From Micromonospora echinofusca (GTDB taxonomy: Bacteria; Actinomycetota; Actinomycetes; Mycobacteriales; Micromonosporaceae), in the NCBI RefSeq assembly GCF_900091445.1, contig NZ_LT607733.1, positions 5,607,001 to 5,671,000 of the forward strand: a stretch of DNA of 64,000 nucleotides, given 5' to 3'. How positions within the stretch are numbered: position 1 is the stretch's first letter; each line of letters opens with the position of its first letter. The notes below the pieces were generated by a model, which saw nothing but the letters and a program-made list of their open reading frames with translations, was not told the DNA's origin and ran no database searches. Positions 59,363 to 64,000 of this stretch are shown in pieces. Position numbers and translations under genes: made by a program.

Positions 59363-59905
59363 ATGATGAAATCGTCCCTGGACGACGAGCCCGAGAGCGA
59401 GGCCCGCATGTCGTTGCTGCGACGAGTGATCGGCGGGGTGCTGCGTCGGTTGCGGCTGCGGCAGGGCCGCACGCTGCGCGAGGTGGCCGAGGCGGCCGGG
59501 GTCTCGGTGCCCTACCTGTCCGAGGTCGAACGCGGCCGCAAGGAGGCCTCCTCGGAGGTGCTGGCGGCGATCTGCCGGGCGCTCGGCATCCACCTGTCCG
59601 ACCTGCTCGAGGAGGCGCGCGACGACCTGCGCCGCGTCGAGCCGCGCATTCCGTCCGCGCCCCGGGCCGGCCTGTCCCGGCTGGAGCGGGCGGAGGGTGG
59701 CCGGCCCGACGCCACCACCCCCGTCGCGTGGGTCGGCCCCCGCACCGGCGGCCCGCTGCTGCACCTGGCCCCACGCACGGGCGGTCCGACCCTCCGGGTC
59801 GGCCAGCCCGCCTCCGCCGTCGGCGGTCGCCGCGGTCCGCGTACCCGTGTCGCGCTCGGCTGCGCGCGGACGCGGGCGGGCGCGCGGGCATCGACCCTCG
59901 TCTAG
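59363..59905 (+). CDS. clgR: ClgR-type XRE transcriptional regulator
   Basis: A 180-aa protein. The XRE helix-turn-helix (~30-85) reads RQGRTLREVAEAAGVSVPYL then SEVERGRKEASSEVLAAICR, nearly the ClgR/PopR sequence; the remaining ~95 residues are Pro/Arg/Gly-rich. ClgR activates clp protease genes in actinobacteria, and clpP follows here 138 bp downstream, so that target is likely. ATG 59366 (next codon) and ATG 59408 are alternative starts. The long disordered tail differs from short mycobacterial ClgR. Confidence 0.82.
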   Translation: MMKSSLDDEPESEARMSLLRRVIGGVLRRLRLRQGRTLREVAEAAGVSVPYLSEVERGRKEASSEVLAAICRALGIHLSDLLEEARDDLRRVEPRIPSAPRAGLSRLERAEGGRPDATTPVAWVGPRTGGPLLHLAPRTGGPTLRVGQPASAVGGRRGPRTRVALGCARTRAGARASTLV

Positions 59906-59914
59906 GCCGGCCGG

Positions 59915-59946
59915 TTCTGCCGCAGGCTGATCTGCCGCAGGCAGAA
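59915..59946 (+). promoter_or_regulatory. Repeated element before clpP
   Basis: TCTGCCGCAGGC occurs twice (59916-59927 and 59931-59942), and the whole block is bounded by the inverted pair TTCTGCC (59915-59921) and GGCAGAA (59940-59946). It sits 98 bp before clpP, downstream of clgR, where an activator site would be expected. Confidence 0.4.
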
Positions 59947-60043
59947 TCGTTGGCTCCGCGTGGGCCGCTCCGCGCAGGCTGGAGGGGCCGGTCCCCCGGG
60001 CGTCCTCCGGTCGCCCGCCGGCACTGTCGGAAGGGCGGACGCG

Positions 60044-60643
60044 ATGATCGGTCTCGACGTGCGGATGCTGGACGGTGGACAGCCGTCCTTCGGTGACCAG
60101 GTGTTCGATCGGCTGCTGAAGGAGCGGATCATCTTTCTCGGCACCGAGGTGACCGACGCCTCGGCGAACCAGATCTGCGCGCAGATGCTGCTGCTCGCCG
60201 CCGAGGACCCGGAGCGGGACATCGTGCTCTACATCAACTCGCCGGGCGGCTCGGTGAGCGCGGGCATGGCCGTCTACGACACGATGCGGTTCGTCCGCAA
60301 CGACGTGGCCACGGTCGCGCTGGGCTTCGCCGGCTCGATGGGGCAGTTCCTGCTCTGCGCGGGCACGGCCGGCAAGCGTTACGCATTGCCCCACTCGCGG
60401 ATCATGATGCACCAGCCCTCCGGCGGGATGGGCGGCACCGCCGCCGACATCACCATCCAGGCGGAGAACATGCTGCACGTGAAGCGGACCATGCAGGAGC
60501 TGATCGCCCGGCACAGCGGGCGCAGCCTGGAGGAGATCCAGCGGGACTGGGACCGCGACCGGTGGTTCACCGCCGAGGAGGCCCGCGAGTACGGCCTGAT
60601 CGACCGGGTGGTCACGAAGGCCGAGCAGCTTCCGGCGAGCTGA
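60044..60643 (+). CDS. clpP: ATP-dependent Clp protease proteolytic subunit
   Basis: A 199-aa serine peptidase. The triad is S98 (GFAGSMGQF), H123 (MMHQP) and D172 (RDRW), in the family order; YINSPGGSVSAGMAVYDTM (~63-81) is the substrate strand region. The usual GxAASM is GFAGSM here, a small deviation next to the nucleophile. It is a single clpP beside clgR rather than a clpP1P2 pair, so probably an accessory ClpP of the PopR/ClgR-regulated type. Start ATG 60044 (GGAAGGG upstream). Confidence 0.92.
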   Translation: MIGLDVRMLDGGQPSFGDQVFDRLLKERIIFLGTEVTDASANQICAQMLLLAAEDPERDIVLYINSPGGSVSAGMAVYDTMRFVRNDVATVALGFAGSMGQFLLCAGTAGKRYALPHSRIMMHQPSGGMGGTAADITIQAENMLHVKRTMQELIARHSGRSLEEIQRDWDRDRWFTAEEAREYGLIDRVVTKAEQLPAS

Positions 60644-61013
60644 CGGGCCCGGGCCGCGACGGGGGCGGTCCCGGGCAGCGTCAGGTCACACCGGCGTCGG
60701 ACGCGCCCCCTCGATCCGCGTCCGACCCCCCGGTACGCGAGGGCCGCCGCTGTGCCGGCCGTCGATACGGGGAGCCTATTGCGGCCGCTGGGATTCCGCG
60801 CGGATCGCGGGGCACAGCGTCTTGCCGACGAATCTCGTTACATCAGGCGGAGGCGGGGCAGGGAGGGTTGGACCGGGCCCCGGGCCGGGTACCAGAAAGA
60901 GGCCGGAACGACGCGCTCCCGGTCCGACCGGGATCGGGAACCCCGGGACGACCTTTAGACTAAGGTCACAGTCCGTAATCCGGATTCCCCCGGACAATCG
61001 GAAGGACTTCACC
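60644..61013. other. Region between clpP and ridA
   Basis: 370 bp without a convincing gene. Near its end are a -10-like TAGACT (60956-60961) and the perfect palindrome AATCCGGATT (60977-60986), which would fit a promoter and operator for the ridA gene. A weak GC hairpin follows the clpP stop. Confidence 0.45.
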
Positions 61014-61409
61014 GTGATCGAGACCATGCAGATGAGGCCGATCAACCCCGAGTCGGTGCCGGAGGCCACGGGCGGTTACCACAACGCGCTGGAGGTCCAG
61101 ACCGCCGGACGGATGCTGTTCATCAGCGGGCAGATCCCCCAGACCCGGGACGGCCACGTCCCGGCCGGCCCCGAGGCCCAGTGCCGACTGGTCTGGGACA
61201 ACATCCGGGCCGTGCTCGCCGATGCGGGCATGGGCGTCGATAACCTGGTCAAGGTCACCACCTTCCTGGCCGACCGCCGGCACGCCGACGTCAACACCAA
61301 GGTCCGCAACGAGGTGCTCGGCGCGCACCGCCCGGCCCTGACGGTGATCGTCACCGGGATCTTCGACCCGGAGTGGATCATCGAGATCGAGGCGATCGCC
61401 GTCGCCTGA
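61014..61409 (+). CDS. RidA-family enamine/imine deaminase
   Basis: A 131-aa YjgF/RidA protein: MLFISGQIPQTRDG (~34-47), CRLVWDNIRAVLADAG (~58-73), LVKVTTFLADRRHADVN and the active-site Arg region AHRPALTVIV (~105-114). RidA hydrolyses reactive enamines from PLP dehydratases. GTG 61014 has GGAAGGA about 7 nt upstream. It is monocistronic in this window. Confidence 0.88.
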   Translation: MIETMQMRPINPESVPEATGGYHNALEVQTAGRMLFISGQIPQTRDGHVPAGPEAQCRLVWDNIRAVLADAGMGVDNLVKVTTFLADRRHADVNTKVRNEVLGAHRPALTVIVTGIFDPEWIIEIEAIAVA

Positions 61410-61444
61410 CCGACGGCCGACATCCGGGCCGCCGCACCGCGGGC

Positions 61445-61530
61445 CGTCACCACCGCCGTGGGCCGTTCATCGGCCCGCGTCGCCACCGCCGTGGGCCGTT
61501 CGACGCCCGCGTCACCACCGCCGCAGCCCG
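61445..61530. repeat. 32/33-bp tandem repeat, about 2.6 copies
   Basis: Units starting CGTC(A/G)CCACCGCCG begin at 61445, 61478 and 61510, in the spacer between the convergent ridA and SARP genes. The third copy is partial. Confidence 0.75.
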
Positions 61531-61540
61531 CTGCGCCGGC

Positions 61541-63418
61541 TCACCGTTGCGGCCGGGCGGTCGTGGTGGGCAGTCGGGCGTTCAGGGCGACGACCTGGTC
61601 GCACTCCGGGCTGCGGCCCAGCTCGCGCACGTGGGCCCGGACGAGTTCGGGGATGCGGTAGCGGCCGTCCGGCAGCGCCTCGGCGAGGCCCGCGTCGACC
61701 AGACGTTCGGCGGCGACCTCGGCGGCGACCGGCGGCTGGCCCGACAGCGCGGCGAGGTTCGACACGCTGACCGTGCCCCGGTCCAGCCGGCTGAGCAGGC
61801 TCAGCGCCCGCAGCGCCAGGCCGTCACCGTCGCCGTCGCCGTACCGGGACAGCACCCGCACCGCGCCGGCGAGGCAGTCCCGCATGGTCATCGACTCGCA
61901 GGCCAGGGCGTCGAGGCGGCCGGCGGGATCGGCTAGCCGGGCGGCGAAGGCGGCGAGGGACCAGTTCTGCCGGGTCGCCAGCCGGGCGGCCGCGATCCGC
62001 AGGGCCAGGGGCAGCGCGTCGCAGCGCTGCACCAGCGTCCGCGCCGCCTCGGGCTCGGCGTCCACCCGCTCGGAGCCGAGGTGGTAGCGCAGCACGTCGA
62101 GCGCGTCCTCGGTGTCCAGCGCACCGACCGAGACCCGGGCGGCGCCGTCGAGGGTGGTCATCCCGGACCGCGAGGTGACGATCAGGGCGCTGCCGGCGGG
62201 CACCGGCCCGAGGACGCGTACCTGCGCGGCGGTCGCCACGTCGTCGAGGACGACCAGGACCCGGCGGCCGGGCGGCAGGGTCGACCAGCCCGACACGGGG
62301 TGGTCGCTCGTCGGCGACGCTCCGAGCGCCTCGGCCAGGACCCGCACCGCCCGGGCGGCCTCCGCCGGCCCGTCGGACGTCCCCCCGCCCATGGGTACGA
62401 ACACCGACCCGCCCGGGTACTCCGCGGCCAGCTCGTGGGCGGCGCGTACGGCCAGGGCGGTCTTCCCGGCGCCGGCCAGGCCCTGGACCACGCCCAGCCG
62501 CCCGGACCGCACCCCGCTAACCAGCCGCGCTAGCTCGGCGCCCCGCCCGTGCAGGATCACCGGGTCGGCGGGGAACCGGGAGGCTGGCGGACTCGACGTG
62601 GTGACCCGGGCGGGTGGACGGGCCTCGGGGCGGTGCAGCCGCAGCGACGGGTCGTTGCGCAGGATCCGCTGTTCCAGCTCCCGCAGCGACTGGCTCGGTT
62701 CGATGCCCAACTCGTCGACCAGCAGCCGCCGCAGGTCCCGGTACGCGCCCAGGGCGACCGCCTGCTGCCCGTCGCGGTAGAGGGCGGTCATCAGGTGGGC
62801 GTGCAGGCGCTCCCGCAGGGGGTGCTGGCTGACGAGCACCTTCAGTTCCGGCAGCAGCATGCTGTGCCGGCCCAGCTCCAGCTCGGCGCCGATGCGCGCC
62901 TCGACCGTCGCGATCCGGGTCTCCTCCAGTCGGGCCACCTCGGCCATCACCAGCGGGGTCGGCCGGACGTCGGCCAGCGGGACGCCGCGCCACAGCGCCA
63001 GCGCCGCGTCGAACCCCTCGACGGCGGCCTTCGGCAGGCCGGCCGCGAGATCGGCGTGGGCCTGCCGGATCAGCCGCTCGCACTCGCCGATGTCGATCAT
63101 CTCCGGGGCGACCACCAGCCGGTAGCCGGGGCTGCGGGTGGTCAGGACCTGACCGTCGCGGTCGTCGAGGGCGCGGCGCAGCCGCCACGCGTATCCGGCG
63201 ACGAGGCCGCTGGCCGAGGCCGGCGGGTGGTCGTCCCAGAGTTCGGCGACCAGTTGTTCGAGCGAGACCACCTGGTCGGCCTTGAGCAGCAGCATCGCCA
63301 GCAGGGCGCGTTGTTTCGCCGAACCGATCCCCCGCCACTGGACACCGTCGTGGAACTCCACCGGCCCCATCAACCGGAAACGCAGGCGGGCGGGTGGTGC
63401 TTGCCGCGGGATGGGCAT
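61541..63418 (-). CDS. SARP-family (AfsR/DnrI-type) transcriptional activator with NB-ARC domain
   Basis: A 625-aa pathway-specific activator. It has an N-terminal OmpR-type winged helix (~12-105: GIGSAKQRALLAMLLLKADQ and TRSPGYRLVV), a BTAD domain (~112-255), and an NB-ARC NTPase (~285-500) with Walker A GLAGAGKTAL and Walker B VLVVLDDVAT, followed by a helical region. There are no TPR repeats at the end, so it is of medium length. SARPs switch on antibiotic clusters. It lies 41 bp after the adenylation gene on the same strand, so it belongs to a cluster to the right. Confidence 0.9.
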   Translation of the reverse strand: MPIPRQAPPARLRFRLMGPVEFHDGVQWRGIGSAKQRALLAMLLLKADQVVSLEQLVAELWDDHPPASASGLVAGYAWRLRRALDDRDGQVLTTRSPGYRLVVAPEMIDIGECERLIRQAHADLAAGLPKAAVEGFDAALALWRGVPLADVRPTPLVMAEVARLEETRIATVEARIGAELELGRHSMLLPELKVLVSQHPLRERLHAHLMTALYRDGQQAVALGAYRDLRRLLVDELGIEPSQSLRELEQRILRNDPSLRLHRPEARPPARVTTSSPPASRFPADPVILHGRGAELARLVSGVRSGRLGVVQGLAGAGKTALAVRAAHELAAEYPGGSVFVPMGGGTSDGPAEAARAVRVLAEALGASPTSDHPVSGWSTLPPGRRVLVVLDDVATAAQVRVLGPVPAGSALIVTSRSGMTTLDGAARVSVGALDTEDALDVLRYHLGSERVDAEPEAARTLVQRCDALPLALRIAAARLATRQNWSLAAFAARLADPAGRLDALACESMTMRDCLAGAVRVLSRYGDGDGDGLALRALSLLSRLDRGTVSVSNLAALSGQPPVAAEVAAERLVDAGLAEALPDGRYRIPELVRAHVRELGRSPECDQVVALNARLPTTTARPQR

Positions 63419-63459
63419 CTCTGCTCTCGATTCCTGAGCGTGGTGGGGGTCGCTGCCGC

Positions 63460-64000
63460 TCAGACCAGCCCGACGTCGGCTGCGAGCCGCCGGCGGTCGA
63501 CCTTGCCGTTCGCGTTGACCGGGAAGAACTCGACCCGGTGGTAGCGCGCAGGCGCCATGTAGGGCGGCAGGTGGTCGGCCACCAGCACGGCCAACGCCGG
63601 CTCCGCCACCGTGTCGCAGGTGTAGAGCGCGTGCAGCTCGACCTCCCCGGCCCCGGCGGGCAGCGCCAGGACGACGACGTCGTGCACCCCCGGATGTCGG
63701 CGCAGGACGGACTCGATCTCGCCCAGCTCGATCCGGTATCCGTGGATCTTGACCTGGTCGTCGAGCCGGCCCAGGTGGACCAGTTCGCCGTCCTCCCGTC
63801 GGACCCGGTCCCCCGTCCGGTACCAGCTCGCCGGGCCGGGCGGGCCGTCGACCGGCGTCGTCCGGCGGCCGTCGTGGTCGACGAACCGGCCGTGGTTCTG
63901 CGCGGGGTCGAGGTAGCCGTCGAACCGCTGGCTGCCCCGTACGCAGAGCTCGCCGTCGTCCCCGGCGACCCCGTCGGCCGCCAGCAGGACCCCCTCCAGG
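63460..64000 (-). CDS. NRPS-type adenylation enzyme, C-terminal part (runs off the window)
   Basis: The last 179 residues of an acyl-adenylate-forming enzyme; the start lies beyond the window edge. Core motifs are clear: [17 protein letters not shown] (A6), WYRTGDRV (A7), [20 protein letters not shown] (A8) and [12 protein letters not shown] (A10, catalytic Lys). The chain stops 12 residues after A10 with no carrier (PCP) domain, so it is a stand-alone adenylation enzyme acting with a separate carrier protein, or the last domain of a longer protein. The substrate code is not in the window. Confidence 0.88.
   Translation of the reverse strand, partial: LEGVLLAADGVAGDDGELCVRGSQRFDGYLDPAQNHGRFVDHDGRRTTPVDGPPGPASWYRTGDRVRREDGELVHLGRLDDQVKIHGYRIELGEIESVLRRHPGVHDVVVLALPAGAGEVELHALYTCDTVAEPALAVLVADHLPPYMAPARYHRVEFFPVNANGKVDRRRLAADVGLV

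Overview
The window is very GC-rich actinobacterial chromosome and looks like Micromonospora or a close relative (Micromonosporaceae). The reasons are GTG/ATG starts with strong third-position GC, many leaderless starts (a TANNNT -10 box 6-8 nt before the start codon), and gene orders known from actinobacteria: galU-glp-GNAT-glpR, and blocks resembling the M. tuberculosis Rv1207-Rv1233 region (folP2, DivIVA-like, tag, DUF3117, O-methyltransferase, htrA, tatB, mrp, CBS/MgtE_N protein, DUF1003). It is almost entirely chromosomal core. I found no insertion sequence, integrase, phage gene or CRISPR array.

Layout. 0-7 kb: tRNA-Ala(CGC) with its terminator, then the minus-strand galU-glp-GNAT-glpR cluster and a membrane diguanylate cyclase. 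7-20 kb: 5-formyl-THF cyclo-ligase, FmdB zinc ribbon, small proteins, Fur regulator, MpaB-like oxygenase, RecB-like nuclease, MarC, PHP phosphoesterase, a SigE-family sigma factor with a repetitive tail coupled to a membrane-anchored partner, PH-domain protein, SpoU methyltransferase and a MaoC hydratase. 20-30 kb: thioredoxin behind a SigR-type promoter, HTTM/DCC proteins, a radical SAM protein behind an SOS-like box, acyl-CoA dehydrogenase, CoA-ester lyase, SDRs and DUF4190 proteins. The MaoC hydratase, acyl-CoA dehydrogenase and CoA-ester lyase look like a dispersed set of ethylmalonyl-CoA pathway genes.

30.6-34.8 kb holds the most unusual object: a tightly coupled five-gene operon. A 29-aa peptide gene is followed by a SagB-type flavin dehydrogenase, a type III-fold PLP enzyme (D-serine dehydratase/D-threonine aldolase-like), an MFS exporter and a SAM methyltransferase. 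No YcaO, lanthipeptide or radical SAM maturase is present. I read it as a candidate minimal RiPP (or peptide-scaffolded small molecule) pathway.

35-57 kb: EamA transporter, HAD hydrolase, PhzF, CBS/MgtE_N, DUF1003, Mrp, TatB, HtrA, O-methyltransferase, PepA, DUF3117, PaaX plus enoyl-CoA hydratase, Tag glycosylase, SRPBCC, DivIVA-like protein, DHPS-like protein, a lone nuoA, a Pro/Thr-rich surface protein and korAB with a coupled leader ORF. 57-61 kb: an 800-bp gene-free stretch with repeats, a K+ channel, ClgR, ClpP and RidA. 61.5-64 kb: a SARP regulator next to the 3' end of a stand-alone NRPS adenylation gene, apparently the edge of a biosynthetic cluster continuing past the right end.
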